In this document: positions 35,483-44,800 of the stretch, piece after piece
How the letters are laid out: every line of letters starts with the position of its first letter
Position numbering within the stretch: position 1 is the first letter of the stretch
Origin: Bacteroidaceae bacterium
GTDB lineage: Bacteria; Bacteroidota; Bacteroidia; Bacteroidales; Bacteroidaceae
Length of the DNA stretch: 64,000 nucleotides
Reading direction: 5' to 3'
Assembly (NCBI GenBank): GCA_017938245.1
Contig: JAGBBX010000058.1
Coordinates: 32,947-96,946, forward strand
Made by a program: the position numbers and the translations under genes
Notes under the pieces: generated by a model
Told to the model about the DNA's origin: nothing
The model's database searches: none
Seen by the model: the letters and a program-made list of their open reading frames with translations, nothing else

Positions 35483-36994
35483 ATGAGGATATATTCAACA
35501 AGGTCGGTTAAAGAGATTGACGCGCTTACTATGCGTTACGAGCCTATAGACTCCTTTGCTCTTATGAAGAGGGCAGCAGGAGTGCTTGTTGATGCGTTGT
35601 TGCACGATTATGGTAACTATGGACGTTTTGTGGTGTTTGCAGGACCCGGAAACAATGGTGGCGATGGCATTGTAATGGCACGTATGCTGCTCTCGCGTGG
35701 CTATGCGGTAGAAGTATGGTTGGCTTCCGACGAGCGTTTGTCGGACGACTGTGCCACTGCATTAGAGAAACTGCGTGCGGCATATCCATTGTGTCCGATA
35801 GGGGTACTTACCGATGCTGTTCCGGATGTCCCGTCCGACTCTGTTATCATTGATGCTCTGTTTGGCAGTGGTCTCTGCCGTCCTTTGGATGGAAGATTTG
35901 CACAGATGGTGCAGATGATGAACTCTCTTGATGCTCCTGTCGTTTCAGTTGATATTCCTTCGGGCCTTATGGGTGAGGATAATGGCGACCCAAAGGAGGG
36001 TAGGGCGGTTGTGTGTGCTGAGAGAACTTATACCTTGCAGTTTCCAAAACTCTCGATGTTCTTTGCCGAGAATGAGAAATACATTGGTAAAGTGCGGGTT
36101 CTTGATATTGGACTGAGCAAACGTGCAATGGACGAGACCGAGGCATTGACGCATACAATAGAACAAGACTGGGTTTGTGCTTTAATTTCTCCTCGCAGCA
36201 GATGTGCTCACAAAGGATGCTTCGGACGTGCGTTGCTTGTGGCCGGTTCACAAGGTATGGCAGGTGCTTCGGTTCTTGCGGCACGTGCAGCGATGCGTTC
36301 GGGATTGGGGCTGCTCACTGTTCATCTTCCCGTTTGTAACAATGAGATTGTCCAGAGCAGTGTCCCCGAGGCTATGACAAGCATAGATGCTTGTGATACT
36401 TGCTTTTCTGTTGCGCCCAATACTGCTGTGTATACAGCCATAGGAGTAGGTCCGGGATTAGGACGCAGTGATGATACTGCGGTAGCACTGCACGCTCTTA
36501 TAAAGAATAGCAGTGTTCCAATGGTTGTCGATGCCGATGCTCTTAATATCTTTGCGCAGAACCCGACTTGGATAGATGAACTGCCCTCGGGCAGTGTGCT
36601 GACACCTCATCCCGGAGAACTTGCCCGTCTTGTCGGTGAATCGTACAGTGGTTACAGGGCATTGACTCGTGCGCGGGATTTTGCGATAAAGCATAATGTC
36701 TGCGTGGTGCTCAAAGGTGGTTATACGGCTGTGATAGACTCAAACGGAGATTTCTGCATAAATACAGCAGGTAATGCGGGTATGGCAACGGGTGGCAGTG
36801 GCGATGTGCTTACGGGTGTTGTTCTAGCGCTTCTTGCTCGAGGATACTCGGCATACGATGCTGCGCGTATCGCTGTTTATGTGCACTCGGTAGCAGGAGA
36901 TGAGGCTGCTCGTGAGCTTGGTGAGACCTCTTTGATGGCAGGAGATATTGTCAGGCATCTGCCCGATGTTTGGCGAATGGTCGAGAGGGTTTAA
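35483..36994 (+). CDS. Bifunctional NAD(P)HX epimerase / ADP-dependent dehydratase
   Basis: 503 residues from ATG 35483; a GTG at 35477 is an alternative two codons upstream. It repairs hydrated NAD(P)H. The N-terminal YjeF_N domain (about 1-210) has VFAGPGNNGGDGIVMARML and VDIPSGL; the C-terminal carbohydrate-kinase-like domain (about 225-503) has PHPGELARL, KGGYT and GNAGMATGGSGDVLTGV. The fusion is common in bacteria (E. coli YjeF/Nnr). It is 12 bases past the aroQ terminator; its promoter is not clear. Confidence 0.94.
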   Translation: MRIYSTRSVKEIDALTMRYEPIDSFALMKRAAGVLVDALLHDYGNYGRFVVFAGPGNNGGDGIVMARMLLSRGYAVEVWLASDERLSDDCATALEKLRAAYPLCPIGVLTDAVPDVPSDSVIIDALFGSGLCRPLDGRFAQMVQMMNSLDAPVVSVDIPSGLMGEDNGDPKEGRAVVCAERTYTLQFPKLSMFFAENEKYIGKVRVLDIGLSKRAMDETEALTHTIEQDWVCALISPRSRCAHKGCFGRALLVAGSQGMAGASVLAARAAMRSGLGLLTVHLPVCNNEIVQSSVPEAMTSIDACDTCFSVAPNTAVYTAIGVGPGLGRSDDTAVALHALIKNSSVPMVVDADALNIFAQNPTWIDELPSGSVLTPHPGELARLVGESYSGYRALTRARDFAIKHNVCVVLKGGYTAVIDSNGDFCINTAGNAGMATGGSGDVLTGVVLALLARGYSAYDAARIAVYVHSVAGDEAARELGETSLMAGDIVRHLPDVWRMVERV

Positions 36995-37013
36995 TTAAGA
37001 AGATTGATTGTTT

Positions 37014-37970
37014 ATGGTAAGTCCCGGACAGATATTTCGCGATTGGTCACTGCCTATTGCTATGATTGGCGGTATGTTCATCTACTTTGCGTATGTGAAT
37101 ATCCCCTTTTTTGACGATACACACGCCATTGCCAATAAGGTAATAGTGGTGGTGCAGCCGCTGTTAATAGCCCTAATGCTTTTTATTACATTTTGCAAGG
37201 TACGTATCTCGGAACTGCGTATAACACGTTGGCACGTGTGGTTACTTGCCTTTCAGATGCTCTCTTTTATTGCTCTGTCGTTGGCAGTGGCTTTTATACC
37301 TCTTTCCGATGCGGTGCGTGTCATTATTGAGTCGGCTATGCTCTGTTTGCTATGCCCTACTGCTACCGCTGCGGCTGTTATTACGGCGAAGTTGGGTGGT
37401 AGTGCAGCCTCGCTTATCTCCTACACGATGGCTATAAATATTATGGTGGCAGTGGTAGCACCCTTTTTTCTTACCCTTGCACACGCGGCCACTGACGGCT
37501 CTTTTCTCGACTCTTTTCTGAAGATAATGGGAAAGGTCTTTCCTCTGCTTTTGTCGCCATTGCTCGCTGCAGAGCTTGTACGGCACTTCTTGCCCAATGT
37601 GCATAGCTATATTGTCTCTCGCGGACGTAATTGGCCATTCTATCTGTGGCTTGTGGCGCTGTCACTTGCCATTGCCGTTACCACAAGAGCTATTGTGCAC
37701 ACTACTTTGCCAATGTATGTGATGGCAGGTATTGCCATTGTGTCGTTTCTTTGCTGTGTATTGCAGTTTGCTGTAGGGCGTCGTGTTGCAGGGTATTACG
37801 GTGAGAGGGTTACGGGTGGTCAGGCTCTCGGGCAGAAAAATACTGTCTTTGCAATCTGGTTGGCTTATACTTTTATGACTCCTGTTACCGCCATAGCCGG
37901 CGGATTCTACAGTCTGTGGCACAATATTGTAAATACGTGGCAGTTGTACCGATTCAATCATAAAGGATAA
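37014..37970 (+). CDS. Bile acid:sodium symporter (BASS)-like membrane protein
   Basis: 318 residues from ATG 37014 (a TTG two codons upstream also fits). About nine or ten hydrophobic segments. The segment LLCPTATAAAVITAKLGG with SYTMAINIMVA matches the BASS/AEC-like permease core repeated in Bacteroidales sequences. The substrate is unknown; BASS members move organic anions, and bile acids need not be the substrate. It follows the NAD(P)HX gene by 19 bases and ends at a terminator. Confidence 0.75.
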   Translation: MVSPGQIFRDWSLPIAMIGGMFIYFAYVNIPFFDDTHAIANKVIVVVQPLLIALMLFITFCKVRISELRITRWHVWLLAFQMLSFIALSLAVAFIPLSDAVRVIIESAMLCLLCPTATAAAVITAKLGGSAASLISYTMAINIMVAVVAPFFLTLAHAATDGSFLDSFLKIMGKVFPLLLSPLLAAELVRHFLPNVHSYIVSRGRNWPFYLWLVALSLAIAVTTRAIVHTTLPMYVMAGIAIVSFLCCVLQFAVGRRVAGYYGERVTGGQALGQKNTVFAIWLAYTFMTPVTAIAGGFYSLWHNIVNTWQLYRFNHKG

Positions 37971-38010
37971 AAAAGTAATGGATTCCCAAATGAGGAATCC
38001 ATTACTTTTT
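37971..38010. terminator. Bidirectional terminator between BASS gene and porin
   Basis: AAAAGTAATGGATTCC (37971-37986) and its complement starting GGAATCC (37994-38009) around a 7-base loop, ending in TTTTTATT; convergent genes lie on both sides. Confidence 0.87.
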
Positions 38011-38056
38011 ATTATTGTAGTGTGATTTTCAGTTTTTAATCATTCTAAAGCGTTTA

Positions 38057-39316
38057 TCAGAAATTATATTTAAGGATTGTGCATATACGATGGTTGGTCA
38101 CCGAGTGTGTCTTGTCGACGCTGCCGTCTGCATTCATCTTGCCATAGCCTGCAGTTGTGGGCTCATACTCTATACCAATCTGCATTGCATTGTGTGTATA
38201 TATCACGCTGGGCGATACGCGCCAGAAACTGTCGAGGTTCTTGAATCCGCGAACATACATCATAGATGAACTTACAAAATCATCCTCGCAACCGAGGTTT
38301 TTGCCGTAACCGCCAAAGAGACACCAGGTGAGTGTTCCCTTCTCGAGCTTCTGTTTGTAGGTCACGTCTACCCATCCTGTTACGCTTGCAAGGCTGCCAT
38401 ATTCAGCTTCGCCGTTATCCTTTAGCTTGGTTACGCAAAAACCGCTGAGCATATTAAGGTGCGATGCGTTCTGTGCGTATGTAACACGTCCCTTGAATCC
38501 CCAATTACCACTCTTGTACGATGCAAACAGCGTTGGGCTGAGGCTTGTTACAAGCTGATTCGAGAGTACCTTCACTCCCTGTGCGTCGGTGTACTCGGTG
38601 CGAGGCTTCAAGGTGAGAATGTCAACGCCTGCTCCCATCATAAAACCGCCGTTGTTGTATCGTGCCTGGAAATAAAGTTCGGGAATTACCGCCTTACGCG
38701 CAAACTCGAAAGAGGTTGTCGATGCTTCAAGATTGTTTGCATTTGGGCCGTATGAGAGGTATTGCAACTGGTAGAGTGCAGTTGCAGTCAGTGTGAACTT
38801 GCCAGCCTTGTAGTCGTAACGCAGCTGGGGTGTACGGCTGAATGGGGTAAAAGGCGCACCTGTTGCAAGGCTGAATACGTCGGGCATCATATCGCCCATC
38901 ATCGGATGCCAAGCCTGTCCTGCCAAAAGTGAATGCTTCTCCCAGTCAATCTTTGCGTATGCCTGACGTATGCGCAGTACGGTGTTGCTTGTACCGAATC
39001 CTGCAAAGTCCGACTCTATCTTTGCCGATGTCTTTCCGCCTAGAAACTCGGGTCCTGTAATGTTTAGTCCTAAGCGGGTTGTGATGCTCAGCAGGTGAAT
39101 GTCGTTTCTCTGGTTAAGGTCGTCGCCGTAGGCATTCAGCAACTCGTCTTTTGGAATCATATTAAACTGGTCGCTGTTGCTGCTTAGATTTTCGCGGGTG
39201 TCGAAGTCCATATAGTTTCTTACGAATCCGTAGAGCTTCACTGTGGGCTTGTTCTCCTGTGCGTAGGCAGCAAATGCTGTTAGTGTCATTGCTGCAAAAA
39301 GGAATAATTTTTTCAT
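38057..39316 (-). CDS. Outer-membrane porin, DcaP-like type
   Basis: 419 residues with a signal peptide ending near AAYAQ. It starts with KLYGFVRNYMDFDTRENL and has repeated amphipathic strands and a terminal Phe (LKYNF), as expected for a porin. An early ITTRLGLNITGPEFLGGKTSAKIESDF and LAGQAWHPM give the pattern of the DcaP-like porins common in Bacteroidetes. It lies 82 bases after the DASS gene, so it probably supplies small anionic substrates to that transporter; this pairing is inference. Confidence 0.75.
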   Translation of the reverse strand: MKKLFLFAAMTLTAFAAYAQENKPTVKLYGFVRNYMDFDTRENLSSNSDQFNMIPKDELLNAYGDDLNQRNDIHLLSITTRLGLNITGPEFLGGKTSAKIESDFAGFGTSNTVLRIRQAYAKIDWEKHSLLAGQAWHPMMGDMMPDVFSLATGAPFTPFSRTPQLRYDYKAGKFTLTATALYQLQYLSYGPNANNLEASTTSFEFARKAVIPELYFQARYNNGGFMMGAGVDILTLKPRTEYTDAQGVKVLSNQLVTSLSPTLFASYKSGNWGFKGRVTYAQNASHLNMLSGFCVTKLKDNGEAEYGSLASVTGWVDVTYKQKLEKGTLTWCLFGGYGKNLGCEDDFVSSSMMYVRGFKNLDSFWRVSPSVIYTHNAMQIGIEYEPTTAGYGKMNADGSVDKTHSVTNHRICTILKYNF

Positions 39317-39353
39317 ATTAAATATTGTTTGTGTGTTTCTCTGTCAAATAAAG

Positions 39354-39387
39354 ATAGAGGGTGAACCAAAGATGGAGCACCCTCTAT
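39354..39387 (-). terminator. Terminator between DASS gene and porin
   Basis: ATAGAGGGTG (39354-39363) and CACCCTCTAT (39378-39387) form a perfect 10-bp stem; on the minus strand CTTTATTTG follows. It would reduce read-through from the transporter into the porin gene. Confidence 0.7.
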
Positions 39388-39398
39388 GTAACTAATTA

Positions 39399-40874
39399 TC
39401 AACCGAAGAATCCTGTGCGACCAACGAATATTATCAACGAATATCCTATTATCAGTGATATTACACCGATTATAACTCCCACAATGCACATCTGTGACGA
39501 TTTTATAAGGCCTGTAGAGTAGGCGATAGCATTGGGAGGAGTACTGATAGGAAGCGCCATTGCAAATGATGCCGATAGTGCGATACCAATAAGCAGTGTC
39601 CCTATTCCGCCATATTCATCGAGCATAGGGCCCATACCCTTTCCTACAGCAGCCAGGATAGGCACCATAAGTGCTGCTGCTGCCGAGTTCGAAATAAATG
39701 TAGATAGTAACCAGCATATAATTCCACTGCCTGCCATAACAAGCAGTACCGGCCACTCGTTGAAAGGAATAGCCTCGACCAATGTCTTTGCAAGACCGGT
39801 CTTGTCCATACCTATACCAAGGGCAAAACCACCGGCAACCATCCATAGTACAGCCCAGTCGATGTCCTTAAGGTCTTTCGATTTTATAATGCGTGTCAAA
39901 CTGAATACTCCAACGGGGACAAGAGCCACTACGTATGAGTTTATTCCAATCTTCTTCTCGAACATCCATAGAAGTATGGTGACAGCAAGTGTTATATATA
40001 TAACTGTCGTACGCCATCCTTTCTTTGCACCGCCAATAATTTTTAGCTGGACATTGTCGGCTGTAAAGGGGAACATTTTCTTTAAAAGGAACCACGCAAT
40101 AATAAGGATAACGAGCATAAGCGGTGTCATAACCATCATCCATTGGTCGAATCCAATACCTAGATTCAGTCCCTCGGTGTCGTTCAGGTATCCCAGTGCA
40201 ATACCATTGGGTGGTGTGCCTATCGGGGTGCCCATTCCACCGATATTAGCACCAATGGGGATTGCCAATGCAAGCGCCGCACGACCACGCTCGTCCGAAG
40301 GTAGTGACCTTAAAACAGGTGCAAGGAAGGTGAGCATCATTGCAGCTGTGGCAGTGTTACTGACAAACATCGAGAAAACGGCTGTTACCAGCATAAAACC
40401 AAATAATACCACGTAAGGACGTGTGCCAAAGGGACGTAGCATTGCTCGGGCAAGAGTAATGTCAATACCACTCTTCGAAGCAACAAGCGCAAGGATGAAA
40501 CCTCCCAGGAAGAGCATTACCGTCTGGTCGGCAAAGGTTGCCATAATGGTCTTATAGTTTATGAGTTCCTCTTTAGGTATATCGCTTATAAAGAAAGAGA
40601 TACCGCTGTTCGATACAGTGAGAAGCATAATTACAATGATTAGCAGCGAGGTTGTCCAAGCCGGTACAGCCTCGAGTATCCACATTGTTGCTGCAAACAC
40701 GAAAATGGCTATAATACGTTGCTGGAGCAGAGTAAGTCCCTCTATTCCAAATACTTCAATTGGTAAAAACCAGATAATTGTTGTAAGAATTGCAACAAAT
40801 AACAATTTTGCAATTCGTGCGTTTCTAAGTAAGAATCTTCTTGCTTTTGTAAGCAGATTATTGTTTGGCTCCAT
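39399..40874 (-). CDS. DASS/SLC13 family anion:sodium symporter
   Basis: 491 residues with about 11-12 membrane segments. It has the paired SNT-type hairpin motifs of the family: SNTATAAMMLTFLAP in the first half and SNSAAAALMVPI in the second, plus SASFAMALPISTPPNAI. Family members carry succinate, fumarate, malate or sulfate with sodium. A role in uptake or export of C4-dicarboxylates is plausible in a fermenting Bacteroidales. The substrate cannot be read from sequence. Confidence 0.9.
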   Translation of the reverse strand: MEPNNNLLTKARRFLLRNARIAKLLFVAILTTIIWFLPIEVFGIEGLTLLQQRIIAIFVFAATMWILEAVPAWTTSLLIIVIMLLTVSNSGISFFISDIPKEELINYKTIMATFADQTVMLFLGGFILALVASKSGIDITLARAMLRPFGTRPYVVLFGFMLVTAVFSMFVSNTATAAMMLTFLAPVLRSLPSDERGRAALALAIPIGANIGGMGTPIGTPPNGIALGYLNDTEGLNLGIGFDQWMMVMTPLMLVILIIAWFLLKKMFPFTADNVQLKIIGGAKKGWRTTVIYITLAVTILLWMFEKKIGINSYVVALVPVGVFSLTRIIKSKDLKDIDWAVLWMVAGGFALGIGMDKTGLAKTLVEAIPFNEWPVLLVMAGSGIICWLLSTFISNSAAAALMVPILAAVGKGMGPMLDEYGGIGTLLIGIALSASFAMALPISTPPNAIAYSTGLIKSSQMCIVGVIIGVISLIIGYSLIIFVGRTGFFG

Positions 40875-41047
40875 ATACTTTGTGTAAAATTCCCAATTAT
40901 CGATTGGAGTTCCTCTTTTCCAATGGCTGCAAAAAACGGATATTTCTCCAATGTAAATAAATATTGCACGAATTTAACCCAATATGTTGGAATAATCAAA
41001 GAAAGTGTAAACTTTTATTGTATTTATCTATAAAATGTTATCGGAAA

Positions 41048-41650
41048 CTATAGCGAACAGAAGAAAGTTACCAAGAAAGGAACACTGAAATCGACGATGA
41101 AACCGTGAAAAATAGATAGCACTGTGTATTCGCGCCCCGAGAATCTTATAATGACGGGAAGCGTGGTGTCCATAGTGGTGGCACCACCCGAGGCTATTGG
41201 TGCAAGAGAACCGAACCAACGTACCAGGAGCGGTGCGCATAGCAGTGTAATAATCTCGCGCGATATGTTCGATAGCAGTGCTATTGTTCCAAGCTCGGCA
41301 CCTTTATACTCGGTTATAAAGATGCTTGACAGCGAGTAGTATGCAAATCCCGAGCCAACTGCCATACATTCGGGCAGTGTGCGTCCCGATAGCACAAGTC
41401 CAGCAACCGCCGAGCCGGCCAATGTACCCAATATGGTAAACAGAGGCAGTAATGCAAGGCGTGGATTGAGTGAGCGGAAATTGCGCATTGTTTGTGGGTC
41501 GTTGCCTATGCCTACCCCCACGGAGAACATAAGTGCGCAGAGGGCATAGAAACTTATTCCACCCTCGAACCACTTTGCAGGCATAATCTCGGTTATTCCG
41601 CACACGGCACCGAGGATGAAGAATGTAACAATAATCAGACTACCTTTCAT
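41048..41650 (-). CDS. LysO-type lysine exporter, C-terminal part
   Basis: 200 residues, five to six membrane segments. KGSLIIVTFFILGAVCGITE, SVGVGIGNDPQTMRNFRS and a GSGFAYYSLSSIFITEY segment fit the second part of LysO (DUF340). In E. coli LysO is a single protein of about 300 residues exporting L-lysine. Here the start overlaps the stop of the preceding 91-residue gene by 4 bases (ATGA), so the two halves are probably made together and assemble. It ends 48 bases short of the convergent palindrome-poor gap. Confidence 0.85.
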   Translation of the reverse strand: MKGSLIIVTFFILGAVCGITEIMPAKWFEGGISFYALCALMFSVGVGIGNDPQTMRNFRSLNPRLALLPLFTILGTLAGSAVAGLVLSGRTLPECMAVGSGFAYYSLSSIFITEYKGAELGTIALLSNISREIITLLCAPLLVRWFGSLAPIASGGATTMDTTLPVIIRFSGREYTVLSIFHGFIVDFSVPFLVTFFCSL

Positions 41651-41922
41651 TGTTCTCTTCTTTTAGCTATGTACTTCCACAATATCCACGCAGCAATGCA
41701 ACTGCCAATAAGCGAGATAATGGCTATGAACAGTGCTTCAAGCCCCAATGTGCCAAGGCTCTCTATAACATGTCTGTTGTGTCCCACCTCTATGCCAAGC
41801 ACGAATAGTAGCAGCCATATAAGCGCAGTCGTGGCTCCCGAGATTATTCCCCTTATATTCTTATGGCGTATAAGGTAGCCGAAAAGAATTCCAAGACCCA
41901 TTATTGCTATTACTGTGAACAT
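41647..41922 (-). CDS. LysO-type lysine exporter, N-terminal part
   Basis: 91 residues with three hydrophobic segments: FTVIAIMGLGILFGYLI, a middle SGATTALIWLLLFVLGIEVG and a last SLIGSCIAAWILW. This matches the beginning of the LysO/YbjE family. Together with the downstream 200 residues it makes 291, near the usual 299. The clean ATGA overlap speaks for a natural split rather than a sequencing frameshift. Split LysO pairs are, from memory, common in Bacteroidales. Confidence 0.82.
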   Translation of the reverse strand: MFTVIAIMGLGILFGYLIRHKNIRGIISGATTALIWLLLFVLGIEVGHNRHVIESLGTLGLEALFIAIISLIGSCIAAWILWKYIAKRREQ

Positions 41923-42008
41923 ATTACTGCTTTTCCTGTGGCGAAGATAACGAAAATAACATTATTCGCCACAGCAGTAACAAATTATCTTTCAGCTTTG
42001 TTTGGTTA

Positions 42009-42479
42009 TTAATCTCGGCTTAACATCTTTTGCAGTATTCGGCGAGCGGTATATAACCGTCCCCGTACGGTAGAGACTGCACAATTTCTTTCCGATGCAA
42101 TAAACTCATAACTGTGCCCTTCTGCACGAAGCAGTATTACCCATTCAAGCTCTTCGGGCAGATAACTAATGCACCTTAATATTTCAAAATGGGAAATCTC
42201 GGGTGCTTCAATCGGTTCGTCGTCGGATTCTTCGGTAAGAGTGTCATATACTGTCTCTCTATTCTGTTGGGTAATGTACGTGTTACGCATTATGGCGTAT
42301 GCCCAAGATATCATATTGGTACCTTGTTTGAACAGCTGTTTGTTTTCCAACATTTTGAGCAACGTCTCTTGTGCAATGTCTTTTGCATTTTCGGTGTTGC
42401 CTTGGCACATCTTGTATGCCATTTGTTTAATGTGACCACTTAGTGATACAATCTCATCTGTAAATGTGTCCCGTTTCAT
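42009..42479 (-). CDS. ECF-type RNA polymerase sigma factor
   Basis: 156 residues. Region 2 (about 8-75) has DAIAQETLLKMLENK-like AKDIAQETLLKML and SWAYAIMRNTYI; region 4 (about 105-155) has LPEELEWVILLRAEGHSYEFIA and STVRGRLYTARRIL, a helix-turn-helix. No anti-sigma factor gene is adjacent, and the flanking genes are LysO and tRNA-Gln, so the regulon is unknown. Confidence 0.9.
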   Translation of the reverse strand: MKRDTFTDEIVSLSGHIKQMAYKMCQGNTENAKDIAQETLLKMLENKQLFKQGTNMISWAYAIMRNTYITQQNRETVYDTLTEESDDEPIEAPEISHFEILRCISYLPEELEWVILLRAEGHSYEFIASERNCAVSTVRGRLYTARRILQKMLSRD

Positions 42480-42600
42480 AATTCAATCGCTTTTTTGTTT
42501 ACTGCTTGTAAATGTATTTAGCGATAATAGAGTGCCGAAGTAGGAGAATGGACTTTTTCCCTTCTTTTTTAATATTGTTTAACAGACAGCTGTGATAATA

Positions 42601-42640
42601 CACAATAATAGGCGAGCAATATTGCTCGCCTATTATTGTG
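42601..42640 (-). terminator. 40-base perfect palindrome ending tRNA-Gln
   Basis: The arms are 42601-42620 and 42621-42640, exact reverse complements (core AGGCGAGCAAT / ATTGCTCGCCT). It starts directly after the tRNA 3' end on the minus strand. The stem is strong but no long T-run follows, so it acts as terminator and perhaps as a processing barrier. Confidence 0.75.
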
Positions 42641-42711
42641 TTGTCCTACCTGGATTCGAACCAAGACAAACAGAACCAAAACCTGTTGTGCTACCATTAC
42701 ACCATAGGACA
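42641..42711 (-). tRNA. tRNA-Gln (anticodon UUG)
   Basis: On the minus strand the acceptor stem TGTCCTA pairs with TAGGACA, the D arm has GGTGTAATGGTAGCA, the anticodon stem ACAGG/TCTGT encloses TTTTGGT with anticodon TTG, and the T arm is GGTTCGAATCC. A single discriminator A at 42641 follows; CCA is not encoded. Length 71. Confidence 0.95.
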
Positions 42712-42745
42712 ATCCTCTTGTGTCTCTCTTTCGGAAAAGACGGTG

Positions 42746-42777
42746 CAAAAGTATTGCTTTTTTATGAAAATCCCAAA
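42746..42777 (-). promoter_or_regulatory. Promoter of tRNA-Gln
   Basis: On the minus strand TTTG (42777-42774), 20 bases, then TACTTTTG (42753-42746). A perfect consensus promoter, 35 bases before the tRNA 5' end. Confidence 0.85.
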
Positions 42778-42858
42778 TTATATGAGCTGTTTTTATTGTT
42801 TGTCCGGAATTTTTGCGAATTTTTGCATTTTTTCTATTCTTTATGTAATTCCAATTCC

Positions 42859-43962
42859 TTACGAATGATAGTTGTTTACCGCCTCGACAATCTGTTGAAT
42901 ATCGTTATCGTTTAACAGAGGGTGACAGGGTAGACTGATTTCTTGTTGCGATAATCTCTCGGCAACGGGTAGCGAAAGCGTGGCATACTGCCTATAGCAC
43001 TCTTGCAGGTGTACGGGACTCGGGTAGTGTATCTGCGTCTCAATGCCTTTCAGGGCAAGATGCTTCTGCAAAGCATCGCGACTGCCGCATAGCAACGGGA
43101 AAATATGAAATACGTGTTGCGAATAGTCGGGGATGAATGGTGTTTGCACAAGTGGATTCTCTATTCCCGCAATGAGGTTTTGTGCCACCTCTTGTCGTTT
43201 CTTGTTCAGGGCATCGAGATTACGTAGTTTTATGCGCAAAACAGCTGCCTGTATCTCGTCGAGGCGACTGTTTACTCCTATGCTCTCGTGTATATATTTT
43301 CTGTTGCTGCCGTAGTTGTGAAGCGCCTTTATTGCATTGGCAAGTTCCTCGTTGTTGGTGGTGACGGCGCCTGCATCGCCCATTGCTCCAAGATTTTTTC
43401 CGGGGTAGAAACTATGTGCAGCAGCATCGCCCAAAGAGCCGGTACGCGCTCCCTGATATAATGCTCCCTGTGCCTGTGCATTATCCTCGACTATGATGAT
43501 GCCTCTCTCGCTGCACGTCTCGGCAAGCTTTCGGCTGAATGAGTTTTGTCCATACAGATGCACCAATAGTACAGCTTTTGTATCATCGGCTATTGATGCA
43601 AGCATCTCCTCCTCGCCGGCAAGATAACTTGTTGGGTTGGGGTCGACAAAGAGAGGGCGCAGGTTGTTATGTGTGATGGCAAGTACCGAGGCAATAAATG
43701 TATTTGCAGGGACAAGTACCTTATCGCCATCGTGCAGGATGCCTAACTGCTTGTAAGCATTGAATATGAGCCATAGAGCATCGTATCCGTTGCCACATCC
43801 TATGCAGTACTGTGTGCCGATGTATTCGGCATACTCTCTCTCGAAAGTCGAGCACTCTTCGCCCATAATATACCATCCACGACTGAGTATGCGCTTTACG
43901 GCTGACTCAATCTCGCTGTTATATTGTGCATTTATCTCATTTAGTGGCAGATAGGGTATCAT
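42859..43962 (-). CDS. DegT/DnrJ/EryC1 sugar aminotransferase
   Basis: 367 residues from ATG 43962; the open frame extends upstream but [18 protein letters not shown] is the family start and overlaps the previous stop by 4 bases (ATGA). A PLP enzyme that transaminates a keto-sugar nucleotide. It has [27 protein letters not shown] and the PLP Lys 189 in [17 protein letters not shown]. With the upstream isomerase homologues it should make a dTDP-3-amino-3,6-dideoxyhexose (FdtB/QdtB type). The exact sugar is not certain. Confidence 0.93.
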   Translation of the reverse strand: MIPYLPLNEINAQYNSEIESAVKRILSRGWYIMGEECSTFEREYAEYIGTQYCIGCGNGYDALWLIFNAYKQLGILHDGDKVLVPANTFIASVLAITHNNLRPLFVDPNPTSYLAGEEEMLASIADDTKAVLLVHLYGQNSFSRKLAETCSERGIIIVEDNAQAQGALYQGARTGSLGDAAAHSFYPGKNLGAMGDAGAVTTNNEELANAIKALHNYGSNRKYIHESIGVNSRLDEIQAAVLRIKLRNLDALNKKRQEVAQNLIAGIENPLVQTPFIPDYSQHVFHIFPLLCGSRDALQKHLALKGIETQIHYPSPVHLQECYRQYATLSLPVAERLSQQEISLPCHPLLNDNDIQQIVEAVNNYHS

Positions 43963-44378
43963 TGTTCTCTCTTGTATTTTAGAAAATCCTGAAAATCGCG
44001 TATGTAGTCGGTGGGTTCGTAGGGGATTGATGCAAGCACCAGCGCGACGGCGCCCGATGAGAAATTGCGAAGTTCCTCCCATACTCCCGGCGGCAGAAGA
44101 AGCGCCTTAGAGGGATTGTTCAGTGTGAATGTCTGTTCGCGCTTGCCGTCGTTGACATACACCTCGAAACTACCCGAGGTAGCGATAATAAGCTCACGCA
44201 GCGTCTTATGGCTGTGCCCGCCTCGTGATACTCCTCCGGGAATATCGTAGATGAAAAATACCCTCTTTGTCTCGAACTGCTCGGTTTTGCCGTTGTCTAC
44301 TACGGTGAGGTTTCCCGTTGCACCGTGATGCTTGCCAAGCTCCACTATGCGGCAGTCGTCAATGGTGCTCTCTTTCAT
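43959..44378 (-). CDS. dTDP-4-keto-6-deoxyhexose 3,4-ketoisomerase (FdtA/QdtA type)
   Basis: 139 residues, a cupin of the WxcM/FdtA family. FFIYDIPGG precedes the RGGHSH motif with His 55 and His 57, then [17 protein letters not shown]. In the characterised FdtA the paired His of this motif act in proton transfer between C3 and C4. The gene overlaps the next by 4 bases on both sides, so the cassette is translated together. It likely moves the keto group to C3 for the aminotransferase. Confidence 0.88.
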   Translation of the reverse strand: MKESTIDDCRIVELGKHHGATGNLTVVDNGKTEQFETKRVFFIYDIPGGVSRGGHSHKTLRELIIATSGSFEVYVNDGKREQTFTLNNPSKALLLPPGVWEELRNFSSGAVALVLASIPYEPTDYIRDFQDFLKYKREQ

Positions 44379-44800
44379 ATCTCTCCACGTGTTTTAAGGT
44401 CGATAAATCTTGAAAAGTCGCGTATGTAGTCGCGGGGCGAGTAGGGTGTCGAGGATATCACAAGGGCGGTTGAGTTTGTGGCGAAGTTGCATAGTCGGCG
44501 CCAAGTGCCCGAGGGTACGTATAGTGCTTTGTCGCAACGCTCCAGACGAAAAATCTGCTCTTCGTTGCCGTCGTGCACCTGCACGTCGAAACTGCCCGAG
44601 AGGGCGATTATCAGTTCTCGGCTGTTGTAGTAGGCGTGGCCGCCACGATGCTCTCCTCCCGGGACATCGTAAATCCAGTAGGTGCGTGCAATCTCAAACG
44701 GCAGGCCTTTGCCTGCCTGTATCACCGAGAGATTACCGCGCTTGTCGCGTATCTTTCCCAATGCTATTATGCGTGCCTTACTACTTCTTTTCTTTGCCAT
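44375..44800 (-). CDS. Second FdtA/WxcM-type cupin, variant active site
   Basis: 141 residues, paralogous to the neighbour: YWIYDVPGG, RGGHAYY, ELIIALSGSFDVQVHDG and ALYVPSGTW align without gaps. The second His of the H-x-H motif is replaced by Tyr 57, while His 55 stays. It could be a different isomerase (opposite C4 configuration), a partner that forms a heterodimer with the first, or a non-enzymatic copy. Its start overlaps the acyltransferase gene by 20 bases. Confidence 0.82.
   Translation of the reverse strand: MAKKRSSKARIIALGKIRDKRGNLSVIQAGKGLPFEIARTYWIYDVPGGEHRGGHAYYNSRELIIALSGSFDVQVHDGNEEQIFRLERCDKALYVPSGTWRRLCNFATNSTALVISSTPYSPRDYIRDFSRFIDLKTRGEI

Noticed and set aside
41047-41922. 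LysO as a frameshifted pseudogene
   Set aside because: The two frames join by a clean ATGA overlap, both keep good hydrophobic segments, and split forms are known in the order.
42601-42640. Possible insertion-sequence end next to tRNA-Gln
   Set aside because: The palindrome is a single copy, has no transposase nearby and starts exactly at the tRNA 3' end, so a terminator is the simpler reading.
43963-44082. Upstream extension of the sugar aminotransferase by 40 residues
   Set aside because: It would overlap the ketoisomerase gene fully and has no family similarity; the ATGA overlap start at 43962 is typical.
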